The notes below the pieces were generated by a model, which saw nothing but the letters and a program-made list of their open reading frames with translations, ran no database searches and had not been told where the DNA came from. Both the position numbers and the translations under genes were made by a program. This document shows, one piece after another, positions 1 to 12,961 of a DNA stretch of 64,000 nt. Positions within the stretch are counted from its first letter, which is position 1, and each line of letters begins with the position of its first letter. Source of the DNA: Bolinopsis microptera. Its lineage: Eukaryota > Ctenophora > Tentaculata > Lobata > Bolinopsidae. The DNA is taken from NCBI RefSeq assembly GCF_026151205.1, contig NC_087082.1:11231997-11295996 (forward strand), read 5' to 3'.

Positions 1-2140
1 ACAGCTCTGAAAAAACTACATTCCCAAATTCTGGCAATTCATTTCCTTTTAACATTTATAATTTAAATCTTGAAATCTAAGAAGTGAAATGTTGAAAATT
101 AGGAACTGTTAAAAGTAGAAATGTTGAAACAGTAACCCCATCCAACGGGTAACAATCCATCTGATCAGTTATCAGCCTCTAGGATCATGACAGATAATCG
201 TATAAGGTCACGTGGTTCTCACGTGGTTCATCACACATTACAACAATAACCTCAGGACTTATCTTCCCATGTACCGCATTAATACCTGCAACGTGTAACC
301 AGATGATAAGTATTAGTTATCATCGTAACATTAGTAATTATGATTACATAGTACGTATCCGTTACCATAGTAACATTAGTAATTGGACAGTAACTTTTGT
401 ACGATAAATTAAATTATCCACCCGACTAGGGGCATAGTATTTGTCAGGTTGTTGCAAATTGCACCTAAGTGCTAAGCGTACGCGGATCGCGCCACTGAGC
501 TAAATTCAAGTGCAGATAACCTTAACACATGTAACTGCAAGAAACTAGTTAATCGCGTTTGCAGTTAGTTAGTCACTGTCAGTTGACTAACGAAATGCTA
601 ACGAAATATGAGATGTTACACTGCCGGAGGTACGCTTGGACATTTATTATAACATGGACACGGACAAGTTTGTTGCGAATTTCACTATAAACTATACTAA
701 ACTCCCCCAAAATCGAACACATAAGTCAAATATAGAATTACAACTTAAAGTTCTGACGCTGATCTTAACTAGTTTATTCTCAGCTATGACAACAGCAGCC
801 ACCGACCAAAACGGGTTTTAAATTATACATAATCACGAAATTAAACGTCCTGACTATGACTATGAGTCACATATTCAAGATTTAAAACATACTGAACGTT
901 GCACGATCGTCATTACTGTTGCTGAATTTGGTAATTTACATCGATATATTGGATTAGATTTTCAGTACATATTACTACTTACTAGGGATGGGTGCATCAT
1001 GTCACCTCGTCTTAAACGTAAGAATATTTCTCCTTTTGAAAACAAATAGTTCTATTACTAAATACTAAGTCTAGTTTTCCCCTTACTAAACACATTAAAG
1101 CAATGCCGTCACGGCTACGAAAGTAGGACAATTGTTCTTACAGAAATAGAAAGTAACAAGGCACGATTACCAATGGCGAGGAGTAAATAACCGGTATACA
1201 AAACGCGGCTAAGTGAAGCCCTGTATCGGCTCAGGATATATATATGCTTGACAAGAAAGACGCTCCAATTCTATGCAATAGATGAGATAATATCACACAA
1301 TATATGTTGATAGTGGTGATATGTGGATAAAAATTAGGCTGCATTTGTAGGGGCTGATAGGTGGGCTGTCGGCGAATAAAAGGTGTTTAGGGTGATGGGA
1401 AAGGTAGCATAATTACCGGCTGAAGATAGCTTACGGGCTAAAAAAAAAAAAAGGCCCCTTTTTTTTTTATAAACGGTGGCTGGCAGCTGCCAGTCAGGAC
1501 TAGGGGGACGTGTACGAGTAGTCTGGCGTTCACTATAGGGAAGCAAAATCACAGTGCTCAGCGCCTCACGGTTTTGAAATTGTAGCTTCATTTTAACAGT
1601 TGTGTTAATGTTCGTGTTATGACTAAACTATGTGAGGAATGCAACAGCTGTGATTTAACAGTAGCGAAATATAGGGACATAGGTGTTTGTTATGACTTGT
1701 TTGGGTTGTTTTAAAACCGGTTGGTCAACTGAAACTAAGTGACACCCTTGTCGCCGCAAATCTACTATTAACTACCATAAGACTGAGGACTTCCTTAATT
1801 GTAACCTACCGATGACACTACCGAATATTCGATTGGCGGAAATGGCTCTGGTATTAACTTTCAACGTTCATTTCAAGGCGACAAATTTTCTTGGAAACCG
1901 TTTTCCAATCGTTAAATCGTGCCTGAACGTTAAACAGCGTTAGCTAGACGTTTGTGAATATATGAGACACGCGAAACGCCTTGATCGGACCTGAGGAGGA
2001 CGTCTCGGTCCACGGATGTAATATAACACATTCACAGAACTACGATAATATACGGAATACGAAACAACTAAAACTCATCAGTCACTTGTTAACAACAGTA
2101 GATTTGTAGAACAACGCTACTAAATATTAATACAGCTTCC
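1..2140. other. Gene-poor AT-rich stretch
   Basis: I see no supportable exon here. Short open frames lack protein-like composition and splice-site context. A short A-run followed by a T-run lies at about 1440-1470. The stretch could hold 5' or intronic sequence of genes outside the window. Confidence 0.5.
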
Positions 2141-2144
2141 GCGA

Positions 2145-2670
2145 AATTAGAAAAAATAGAAAATAGAAAATAGAAAGATAGAAAAAAATAGAAAAATAGA
2201 AAAATAGAAAAATAGAAAAATAGAAAAATAGGAAGATAGAAAATGAACAATAGAAAAATCGAAAATAGAAGATCGAAAAATAGAACCATAGGCAAATAGA
2301 AAAAATAGCAAAAATCGAAAAATAGAAGATAGAAAAATAGAAAAATAGAAAAATAGGAAAATAGAAAAATAGGAAAAATAGAGATAGGAAAACCAGAAAA
2401 ATAGAAAAAACTATAGAAAAATAGAAAATAGAACGTACAAACATAAGAAAACACAACAAAACAACGCTATATACTACCGCCATCCGCAGAAAAATAGAAA
2501 AATAGACAAATAGACAGCACAACATAAAGAAAAACAACAAAACCACGCTACATTAAAATAAGTTACGCAGAAAAAATAGGAAAAATAGAAAAATAGCCAG
2601 ACACCTAAGAAAACACAACAAACACCGCTACTCTAATCCAAGCTTAAGCAGAAAAATCGAAAAAAAGAAA
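2145..2670. repeat. TAGAAAAA-type microsatellite
   Basis: Imperfect tandem copies of a 7-8 bp unit (TAGAAAAA and variants such as TAGAAAATAGAA) run to about 2440 and resume at about 2490-2670, separated by short unique pieces. The strong strand bias makes the minus strand read as long Phe/Ser/Ile-rich open frames; these come from the repeat and are not genes. Confidence 0.85.
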
Positions 2671-5540
2671 ATGGAACCGCCCAACATCAGAAAACACAAC
2701 ATAACAACTCTACTGCAGACCAGTAGAAAAACCGTTGTCAGCAGAACAGTTAACAGGAGGAAAAGCTATAACCCAGCAGTGCGAAAACTGAGAGTAACAA
2801 AACTACTTACAGTACAACAGCATTCAAGAAAAAGTGTGACATGGAAACTCAAGCGCCACACCAAGTCCCGCCACTCCTCTAAACAGTTGACAGGTCCTCT
2901 GGAAATCTAATTCCATGGAATTAGATATCCAGGGCAGAGAATTTGTTCTGCTATTAAACATATATACTCCGGGAAAATATCTACTATTTGTCAGTCTTTG
3001 GCGGTCTGAGTCTCTGTGAGTTCGCGTATGCAATTTAAACTAATTAAGGACTAAATTAACTAATTAGACTTGGTACACAAGTAATATCTTCACTTTTCCC
3101 GACAAATCAACTGTCGTCCGATGAGTTGAGGAAGAACGTAAATTATTAAACGTGGAAACTCCACCATTTATGCAAGTGTCTGTAGATGTGATATCCTGCT
3201 CTCTCATTAAGATGGGTAACCGCCACCCATCAATACCCAAGAGTAAATACTATCCCTACATGCTTATAAACAATAATGATATACAATTAAAGCTAAAAGG
3301 AGCCAGGCTGCAATACAGAACACTTTCACATAACAAGGTAATCACACGAGCTCTCAAACCGGAACGGACAAGAGATTAAGATAACAGAACACAGCTCGTG
3401 TAAATATACCCTGCTAATAATAAATAACGAGGTGATCTGTACTCTCTCCACCAATCTGAGAGCAGTGTTGTGGTACGTGACACAACTGACCAATTGAGGG
3501 CCGTTAGAACTTATGATATCTAACGTGTAGCAATGCTTCCTGTAGAGGTGTCGTGTCTGATGCACGAGCGGGAGGGAGGGAAGAGTAGATGCTATTTATT
3601 ATAAAGGAGTGTGAGAGTTTCCTCTATATTATAGTTGTATATTAAGGAAAGCCGTGTCGATCTTACAAAGGGTACATTTGTGAATGTGTCAAAGAGACAT
3701 ACTATAAGTCTAGGGAAGTGATGCAAGAAGCAAATTTGCAAATGTTTGGTCGGGTTAAAGTTATGCCAAATTTAATTTGGGGCGAGGAGTTGCTAACAGA
3801 ATGGTCAAGCTTATCTGAATGAGGTCTTAGGTCCACGAAATGAATAATTGATAATGTGACGTGGCGACATCTGTGCAAGACATATGCATTCGTGCATTGA
3901 CTGGTTTGGAATCACTTACACGTTACAAGAGCAGCGCGGCTGTGTTTTTATAAATTTTATTTATTTCAACGATAACATTGTAGGACCATCAAAACATCTG
4001 TTGACGCTTTAACCCACTAGGCCACGCCGCTGCAAATTTTGTGCAGCTTTACCCTAAAGTAAGTAATTCGCCCAGTTCGCTTTATTTTAATTGTAATTGG
4101 AGCCACCCAAGCGAACGGCACTAACGTACAGATGTAAAATTTTACCATTTACAATCTACTTTTAACTTAAAGGTAAACTTACCAGTGAATCCCGACAACC
4201 TGTACAAAAAGTTTAAAACACGGAAAATATACTATCGAGTTAGGCGTCGTTTTCACATTTGATATTAGTATTAGCGTTCAGCGAGGGGGAGGGGTTTCCA
4301 AATGCTTACGCTAGTGTGATTTTGAAACAATATAGGCATAGCTAGTGTAAAACTAAAACTAAAAATGAATAAGGGAGGGGTAGTTAAAAAATTGTCCAAA
4401 AAATTGCATTACGTTAATATGTAAACGACCCTTAGATCATTATTTTATACAAAATACGTTCTTCTATTTCGATGGTACTCGCCATATATCTATATATTCG
4501 GTACGCAAACACTAATTTAAAAATTACTAATAGCTATAATTACTTTGCTAATGGCTATACTTTACTTGCTAATTACTATACTGATCATCAACGTATCTGA
4601 AAACTAAACCTAGCTCGACTTAAACTAGTGTAATCCCCGATGTGTAGCAGAACCAAAAGTATGCAAGGGTTGCACAATTACAAATTAATGTACACTCATG
4701 CACTGCAGCTTATGTTTTAATGCAGTTGGCACATCAAAAAGTATCTAAAATTACCAGCCGTAACTAGTTCACCTCTATCATAATTTAAATCTAATTTATT
4801 CCGAACAACATTACTTGCAACTTCCCACAGGCTTCAATTTGTGATACAATTCGTGCATTAATTGTAGCACACTTTTTAAACATGACAATCGGATTTAATT
4901 GTTATTTAATTGGATTTACTTGTGCTAAATTCAAGATTTAAATCTTAATCAGGGAAATCTGATGATCTTTAATTTAAGAACATGATGATGCACGGAATGA
5001 TTGTAAGATGGATTTCAGACGAATTTCTATGCCAAGTGCAACCAGGATCTGTCGTATGGCCGGGAAACGTTGCTGCAATGAGAGTATAAACAACAAAAAT
5101 AATGGGAGGTAAAGTTTTTGATGATCTGAGATGGTAATTTTAACGGACAACAACGAAGAAATTCAAATATTAGGTTTATTTATCTTTGATTACAGTTAAA
5201 ATCAAGTAGGTGCCAATATGCTGACTTTGATTTGGGTACATGTAGAGTGCACATAATAATTTGATGAAGCACTTTAAATTAGCCACCAGGTTGCTATTTG
5301 GCCGAAGAATATTACTAAGAAAGCCAGTTATATGATAACTTGTTTGGCAGAGAAAAGGGAAAACCATTTCCTCCCACCTCTAAATTCATGACTAATATAA
5401 AACTAGCCACAATAGCTTCGGAGAGAAAGAAACGGTACATGAAAAGAAATGAGGTATTTATATTCCCGCTCATATGATTAACCAAAACACAAGGAAGGTG
5501 GTTAACCATGTCAGGGGCGGCGGATTGTATCTTATCCAGG
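2671..5540. other. Gene-poor stretch
   Basis: No exon with convincing splice sites or a recognisable domain was found on either strand. Composition is AT-rich intergenic or intronic. Confidence 0.4.
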
Positions 5541-5559
5541 AAGAGACCGGACATGATTT

Positions 5560-6180
5560 CAGGCCTGACCGGCGACCGGGACCGGGCTACCGAATGTGAC
5601 TTGACCGGGACGCGACTGAGATTATCAATTTACGTGCCGGGACCGGGGACCACTATTTTCTATCTTACCCGGGACGGGGGACCGGGACCCACCACTCCAT
5701 TTTACCGGGAGACCGGTGAAGACAGGGGACCAAAACTGGTATTCTCATATTGAAAAGCTTCAAACCTTTATTTACATTATAATTGAACAATAGGAATAAG
5801 TAAATAACTAGAATATCAAATTAGAAAAAACAAAACTAGAAAAACCGTCAATATGGGGGCATGGGCCTCACCTAATAAGTACTACACAATAATGTTCATG
5901 TACTGATTACTCCAAGTTCACCCTCATGGTCATAATTTATTACTCAACACTTGTTAGCATTTTAAACAATGTTTTTGGGCTCCAAGGTGGTTTTAAGATG
6001 AAATTCACAATGAATGAAAGTTAAAAACTTAAAACACAGGAATGATGAAATGCTGGTAAAAGCTCCGGTCAAAATCCGGCAATTTGAGTGATTGACCGGG
6101 ACCGGACCCAAGAATTCCTGAATTAACCCGGGACCTGGAATCCGGTCACTTTCCTGCTTTTTTCCATTTGGGACCGTAAT
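5560..6180. repeat. CCGGGACCGG-rich degraded repeat
   Basis: Two GC-rich patches, about 5560-5740 and 6060-6180, are built from repeated CCGGGACCGG-like words in an otherwise AT-rich background. They look like two arms of one old transposable element. Related words recur at about 62095-62115 and 62630-62660, so the family is multi-copy. No transposase is visible. Confidence 0.45.
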
Positions 6181-6189
6181 CAAACTGGT

Positions 6190-9100
6190 CCAGTGCCTGA
6201 TATTATAGACGTAAAAACTGTAAAAGGTAGTTCGTCATTTACGAACCAGCCACATTATTAAGGACCGGACAAGATGAGCACAAGATGAATAACAAAAGGC
6301 ACGCTGACGCCTGAGACTCTTACACGACTAGGAAATATAACAATTTGTAGAGTACTTATAACCATCACGAAGCAATATCCTTAACATCCGGCATTACAAT
6401 GGAAGTTGCTTACTTACTATTTATTTTGGAGCATGCAACTTTCACGTACCATAAATTTATAGGCAATGGCGGGGACACGGACAATTCGCCTGATGATTGG
6501 TTTTGGGGGGAAGAAAAGACCGGTATATCGAGATTACCCTGTATAAACGGGTTTATACTCCTGTTAACTGCTACACCATTTGTTAGAATTAAACGACACA
6601 TTTTATGGTTACATATTCCAACAAAATCTAATAAATTCATATACATACAACATGTTATATTAAACCGATTATAATAATTCATGGTAAATTAACAAAACAC
6701 CTTTTTCGCCAAAAAGGAACTTTCTACTCTGGGTAAAATCTAGTAAAACAATTTTTCAACTGAAAAACTGTACACCAAATCCATTTCAAACGGATTAGTT
6801 TATTGAATCACCGCCTTTTGCGATTAAACAATCAAATTTTATTGCAAATACCCCGACAACAAATAGTTACATTAAACGTTTACACCAGTTCAATTCTCAT
6901 TTTAAACTCAATACAATCTATCAATCCTCGTTAAAACATATGAAATTAGAAACTACTGTTTATTGGAACAGGCGCCTTGCAATTTAATTATACAAATCGT
7001 TTTCTCGTATTAAGTCATAATAGCAGTTAGGCAGTCAGCTTAGCCTTAAACCTCCTTTTGGTAACACTATAAATAAAACACTTCCTCTTGAGGTTTGGGA
7101 TGACAAAAAAAAAGTCACTTCTTCCTCTACGCCAATAGTACCACCACCCCAACTATAGTAACGATCTTAATCTTGCACCCCCAGTGCACTGCACCCCCGT
7201 GCTACACCTGTCCCTTTCTCAAACAATAAACTAGCTGCTAATTCCACGTTTATTTCCGCATAGTCCTAGAGCTTTACGCTCGTTCTGGAGTGAAGCCCAT
7301 GTCGACCTAGTTGGAAAACGTTTTCGCTGTTACTGATAGCCGTTGGACCTCCTGCAGCCACTACTACCTGATAGGGGCATCATCGTTTAGACATTTTCTA
7401 AACGGGTCATTCTGTTTTTTGCCTCACTGTAGAAATTTTGGTTTTTGTGTAAAATATGTACTGTATATAAGAATCATAAATTTATAATTTTATACTACAA
7501 TTCGTAAAAGCAATTAATTTATAGGTATGGTAATTACTAAGTACGGAAATTTGAGAGGAAAAATTGACAAGCGATTAGATCAATTTTAAATGTCAGGCAC
7601 TAAATCCAGCTGCATAATTTCAACTGGTTACTTCCATTCTGACTACACTCACACACACCCCTCGTAAAATAATTTGGGATCTGATAGTGTACTTGGGATG
7701 AACCAGAGGCGCTGCTGATCACTCTCCACGGGTTGATTTGGGGATATCTTTCTCAGCAAGAATGCGGCTTGTGGTGCTAGTTGTACCTATCTTTAGCAGT
7801 TCTTTTTCAGGTCTATTAACACATGAGGTTACAAAGGTATCATTGATTCATAACAAGCGAGTCTCAGAATCGTAGTAATTAATTTGGCCACTTTTTATTA
7901 ATTGTATTGATAAAACTTACAAACTGTTGATTTAATTGACAGTGAAATATTCCTCACAAAAAGTGCACCAGCCCTGATGACGTTTACGCATGTCTAATCC
8001 CAGTAAATGTCCATGGGGCTGCTGCCCAGAACACTAAAGGTGCAGGGAAGGTCGTTACCGGGGGTTTAGATTGTTAAAATTACTTGTAACAACATGTATA
8101 ATCACTGTAATATCATCAGGAAATTCAACAACAAGTTTTTAAATTTGAGCGTTAACCTCCCCAGCAAATGATCAAGCGTTAAAAAGTTAAGGTTCTCACC
8201 GAAACTAATCAACGTGTCTGAAGATGGTCAAATTATTCTGATAAGCCGAGTTTACCGATTTTAAGAGGAAGATGATAGACCTGCCCAAAATCTTCTTGAG
8301 TGCCAATCCTTTAGCGACACTTGGAAACCGCTTGTCGATCCAGTTCTTTGCAACACTCACTTCTGCAATAATGACGTAAAAAGATTGTAAAGCAAGTGAG
8401 CAAAATTGCTCAGTTGTATTTAGGAAGATGCATAACTTTAAAAGTGTGAAAAGTGCGGGGTCAAACGCCCAAACTCCACAGATCTGAAGAAAGACCTAAA
8501 TACAACTGAACAACTCCGGCCCGATGACAGAAATATTTAGTATTGCGCGCGCGCAACGCGGTTTTACATGTCAATGAAAGCGATTTGCGACACATCTTTG
8601 TTAATTTTTAAAACCTCGCGCGTTCGCAACAACCACGAATTACTGTTAAGAATGACCCACGTTGTACATTCCTTAAAACATAGAAACTTTGTACGAACCT
8701 TTTGCATCAAGCAGCGGAAATTAGTGTCATCTAGGCCTCCCGAATCAACAAAGCTTTTACTTGTGTCCATTTACCTTCAACAGTCAATGTACAGCATTAT
8801 GACTGCAAATAAGGTGTTTTAGTTCGGAATAAAAAGTGCTTTGCTATTGTTTGTTTGTTGTTTGTTTCTAGAACCAAACAAAAGCTGCTTCTTAACATCA
8901 GTTTCACTCCGAACCCCTCTATAAGTATATTTATGGTAGACTCTCTGTAAAAATTGGTGACTGAGTTTCAAAGATTACTCTAGTCATTATTTTTTAGCTT
9001 GTGACTTGTACGTAGCTTTACAGTTTTACATCCTTATTCACAAAAGTCAAAATGAAAATTTATTGAAATTAAGTGAAAGTAAAATGTTCACCTTCTGCAG

Positions 9101-9790
9101 TGCAATGGGACTGCCCCCGGTATTTAAAAAGTGGCATATTCGGATCAATAGGAACCACAAACTTGTTCTCCTCACAAACATCATGTTGTATCAATACACA
9201 CGTACACAACAAACTACTAACACTACCACACACATACATTATTTACCCAGTGAAATATACTACTGTCTACACTTTAGTGGCATATATGAACTAGAGACAT
9301 TTATCTTTGCAAAGACGTTTAGGTCTTGTATTCACTATGCAAGTTATCCTTCAAATTTGAGGATTGATTTATCCCAATTACTATTATGTCTATAAAATGA
9401 GTTGTGGTGATATTAAACGGGTAACTGCGTTGTCTAAGATTTGATTATGTGTGTATTGATACTATACAGCGAGAGAAGAGCGATCACTAAATCACGACAA
9501 TAATTCATTGGAAGAGAAACTCTAGATTTAAATGACACGAAACAGTCAATAAACTGTATCAATAAACCCGTTATATAATATCTATCAATCATCACTATTA
9601 GTGATAAAGGTTTAAGTTTTTTTAAAAAATGTATGTAGTTAGTTGACATTTTATTACGTTGTTAAAGATGCTGACATCACACTTAAATGATTACACGTTA
9701 ATTGTTCATGGTCAGGTAACAGGGTATAGAGGGTATATTAAACGTGGGAATTAGATACGATGTTTCAGATAAAAATTGTTACTTAGGCTT
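6190..9790. other. Gene-poor stretch
   Basis: No supportable gene. Open frames near 6400-6680 and 8560-8820 overlap on both strands and have no domain, splice context or repetition to support either reading. Confidence 0.4.
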
Positions 9791-9801
9791 GTTCAATAAA
9801 G

Positions 9802-9970
9802 CAATGGCGTAAAGTAGCATGTTTGGCGCCCCTCCCCTTTTTCGCACCCCTCCCTCAAATTGAAATTCGGTGATTTCAGAGGAAACGCCGGTGTAATAAA
9901 ACTCTAAAAAAGGTGTTTCTAGAGCAAAAGGGAGGAAATATGCAATTTTCTAAACTCTTAGGGACACTTT
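9802..9970. mobile_element. Partial copy of the CAGTGGC-type MITE
   Basis: A degraded terminus (AATGGCGTAA) is followed by GGCGCCCCTCCCC and then a stretch matching the reverse complement of the element at 62333-62632, including the shared word TTTCTAGAGCAAAA. It is a diverged, one-ended relative of that element. No open frame lies inside. Confidence 0.5.
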
Positions 9971-10989
9971 TAATTAATTAATATTCTAAGCCTTTAAATT
10001 AGCATAAAGTCTAACATATACTTAATATGAATTGATGAATGACTGTGGTAACAAGATAGATTACAATGAATGTTAGAGGCTAATGTTATAAAACTCATAA
10101 ATCCACCTATAAAGAAATGTTACATTTACCGTATAATACGTATACAGTATACCGCTTCTTTGTTTTTTAAAGAGTTGCTTATTTTAAGAAACAATTTCAG
10201 ATATTCAGGACCATCATCCCAGTTGCCACTCCTCTCAACATTCATTACCACAACAAGTAGTAGTTAGTAGATATGTTCTGTTGCATATCATTAAAGCTAT
10301 AAATGATATTCTTTATTAGTTTACTGTGTACAACCGTAACAAAGTCTCTTACATTTAACGTGTAATTACCTAACGATTAACCACTCTGTCAAAACATCTA
10401 TTAAATCCTCTATTAGTTGTTATAGAAACGCCTTAAGGATCAAAAACAAATCAAACACTCATCAACACCTGAAAAATACGTAGTATACCTCAGTTTCAGT
10501 ATCTGTGTAATAATACGTTCTCTCTGATGATATCATGACTACGTAATTAAACCAAGGGCCGAATCGACTGGATAGCTCAATATCAAAACTTAGCTCAAAT
10601 CCACATACATCCCCCCAAGGCTCAGCTGCTAACATAGCTATGGTGACATGAAAATACATTTTTACGGCTCTAATGATGTAGTTTTCACTAAGATTTAAAG
10701 CCTAGCCTTGTAGTTTCCCTTTCGTGTCCAAATAGCATTATAAACTATTTTTTGATATAAATAACCGCAGCGAGGGGTACACGAGATTAGATCCATTATC
10801 TATACCTCTCCTAACCGTCTAAACCTAACAATCTAGTACAACTCTAGTAAATAGTAACAGTGAATGAAAATACTTTAAATATGTTAATCTATTAATGTAG
10901 CTTGTAAACCCACCTGTCCGAAGCTCTCAGGATGTTCCTCCATAGCAGTGGATAGATTCTCCTTATTGCATTCCCTTGTCAACTCTCAT
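9971..10989. other. Gene-poor stretch upstream of the minus-strand exons' 3' side
   Basis: No clear coding sequence. A minus-strand block at about 10915-10970 ends at a donor-like site (GACAG then GTGGGT) and could be an alternative terminal exon, but I cannot link it in phase. Confidence 0.3.
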
Positions 10990-11471
10990 CTATCTTCTTT
11001 GGTACTCCGGCTCATACATATTGGCATGTATCTCTGACCACTCACTGCTCGCCTCAGCAGTTCCTCTTTCTCTTATGTCGACTGCTCTTCCTGTCACTGA
11101 GCAGTCTCGGCGCGTTTCATTGAACACCTGTTTAATGTACGTACGGAACCGATTAGACGCAAATTCAATAAGCAAATCAAATTAAACTGTAATTAAAATG
11201 TAATCAAAACTAAAGGAGTAGCGTGAATTACTTTTTACTGAAGTAAACAACAAACTTTTTGAAAAGGTCCTTATTGTTGATTAGCCAGCCGCGAAACTGA
11301 AAATGTGACTCGTGAAGAAATTACCTTTTTGAATGAATCCTTATTGCTCGATAGCAGCAGCGAACTGAGGGTCCACTCTCCTTTAGTAAGTGAGAGTGGT
11401 AGGAGTCCCCAGAATCCAGCCTCAAAACTTTCCCTCATTCCCACAGGGGAGGTTAGCTTACTGGACTGGCA
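10990..11471 (-). CDS. Two linked minus-strand exons, C-terminal end of an unknown protein
   Basis: Exon 11325-11471 (49 codons, phase 0 to 0) lies between a good acceptor (CCTCCGCAG) and donor (AAAAAG then GTAATT). Exon 10990-11127 (46 codons including TAG) starts after an AAACAG acceptor in phase 0, so the two join without a break. The first encodes a neutral Ser/Leu-rich segment. The second is charged and ends in YEPEYQRR. No domain is recognised. The block lies downstream of gene A on the same strand, so it is either gene A's alternative 3' end or a neighbouring gene. The plus strand of the first exon is also open and has a donor-like site, which keeps confidence moderate. Confidence 0.4.
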
Positions 11472-12961
11472 CTGCGGAGGTATGGAGATAACAGATCAGA
11501 AGTAGTGCACTACTTTAAAATTAGGTATCTGGACTGTCCGATTGTTGTTGTGGCACAAAGTAATTCGTTAAATCAACTAATTGAGATTTAATTAATTTAA
11601 TTGAGTACCAATTAACTTAAGGGACTATTTACTTTTGTCCTGGTACATTGATTGCACCCCAGTTGATGCCAGTTCCCCCAAATAAAGACCCCATATTCCT
11701 GGTTTGGCTGGAAGGCTGAGCTAGGCGCACGTGGTGGATATGGGTGGCCGGGTGCTGTTGTGGTCATTAACATCATATCACCGTATTTAACCTTGTTACT
11801 CGTTCGAGTCTTCATCTAGCAAGGAGCGGGATACCGTTTTTTAGTGATTGCTGAAGGAATGAGGGGATTAACGGTTTGTTTGAACATTGTTGTCTTGATA
11901 CTACTTCAATTCGTAACATTAATCAGTCAACAGTCATAATTAACACTGTTCCTAACTGTAATGTAAAGTGAAAGTGTACCTGTATGTGTTCGTTAGGTTT
12001 ACCGGAGTCAACATCCGAGGGCAACAAGGTTTTCCAGTTCTAATCTGAAGAAACTTCAAGACTGTAGAAATTTCCATCGGGGCTGGTGAATTACTATATT
12101 CATTACTGCCTGGAAACTTGTAATTAGTTAATTTGCATAATGATCATATTATCTGTTTGCACAAGTAGGTATGTGACGTACTGGTCCGAATTTTTGAGTG
12201 CGAAATCATCGCTCAGAATCTGTATCTAAATTTAATTGATTGCTTTTGTAAACATAAGATAGGACAAAGAGTTCAACAAACTCGGATTTTACGATTAGCT
12301 GTAAGTATTGTACAGTAGGTAACTATTTTAAAATTAGTAACCAGTATAATATTCAAAAATTAAATCTTAAATTAACATATAACCGAATATGAACTGTTTG
12401 ATCCAGTGTAAACCATGTCCGAAATTCTTGGTAATATAGATTCAATAAGTAGTTCCCGCTATATAATAAAACTAATACTTAACACTTAATTAGTTCAGAC
12501 ATTTAAAAATTCCTTGAACTTGTTTAATAATTAAATACGAAGTAAGAACGCTGATTTCTGATTGGTTACCAGTACACGCATGTTTTTTATAAGCAAATAA
12601 ACTTCATTTTTTTGATAAAGTTAACAATTTTTTATAGATAAATACTTTCAAATCGTTCATTTTTCAACTGTTCTGATACCTGTCAAATTGTTTGAATCTG
12701 GGAAATAATAAATGTTTATTCTAAAAGACTATGTCAGTGAAATTATTTAATAAACCAGTAATTCATAAATTTAAACCTCTTAATTCTTATATTGTCCGAT
12801 GAAATCACATGTGAAAAGGTGTCCCGAAGTTTTACTGTTATTGTCAAAAAAAAAGTACGGAAAATCTCCTCATCACGCCGCTGTTTGTTTACCTAACAAA
12901 CAATAAACGATAATTAACTATTATCAACTGGATTTAACTGATTGCCAACTAATTTAACTAA

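Noticed and set aside
2089-2546. Phe/Ile/Ser-rich minus-strand frames that look like membrane proteins
   Set aside because: Produced by the TAGAAAAA microsatellite; two overlapping frames are equally open.
11289-11383. A plus-strand exon ending in GTAAGT
   Set aside because: Plausible on its own, but the minus-strand exon over the same bases has better sites at both ends and links in phase to the next exon. Not fully excluded.
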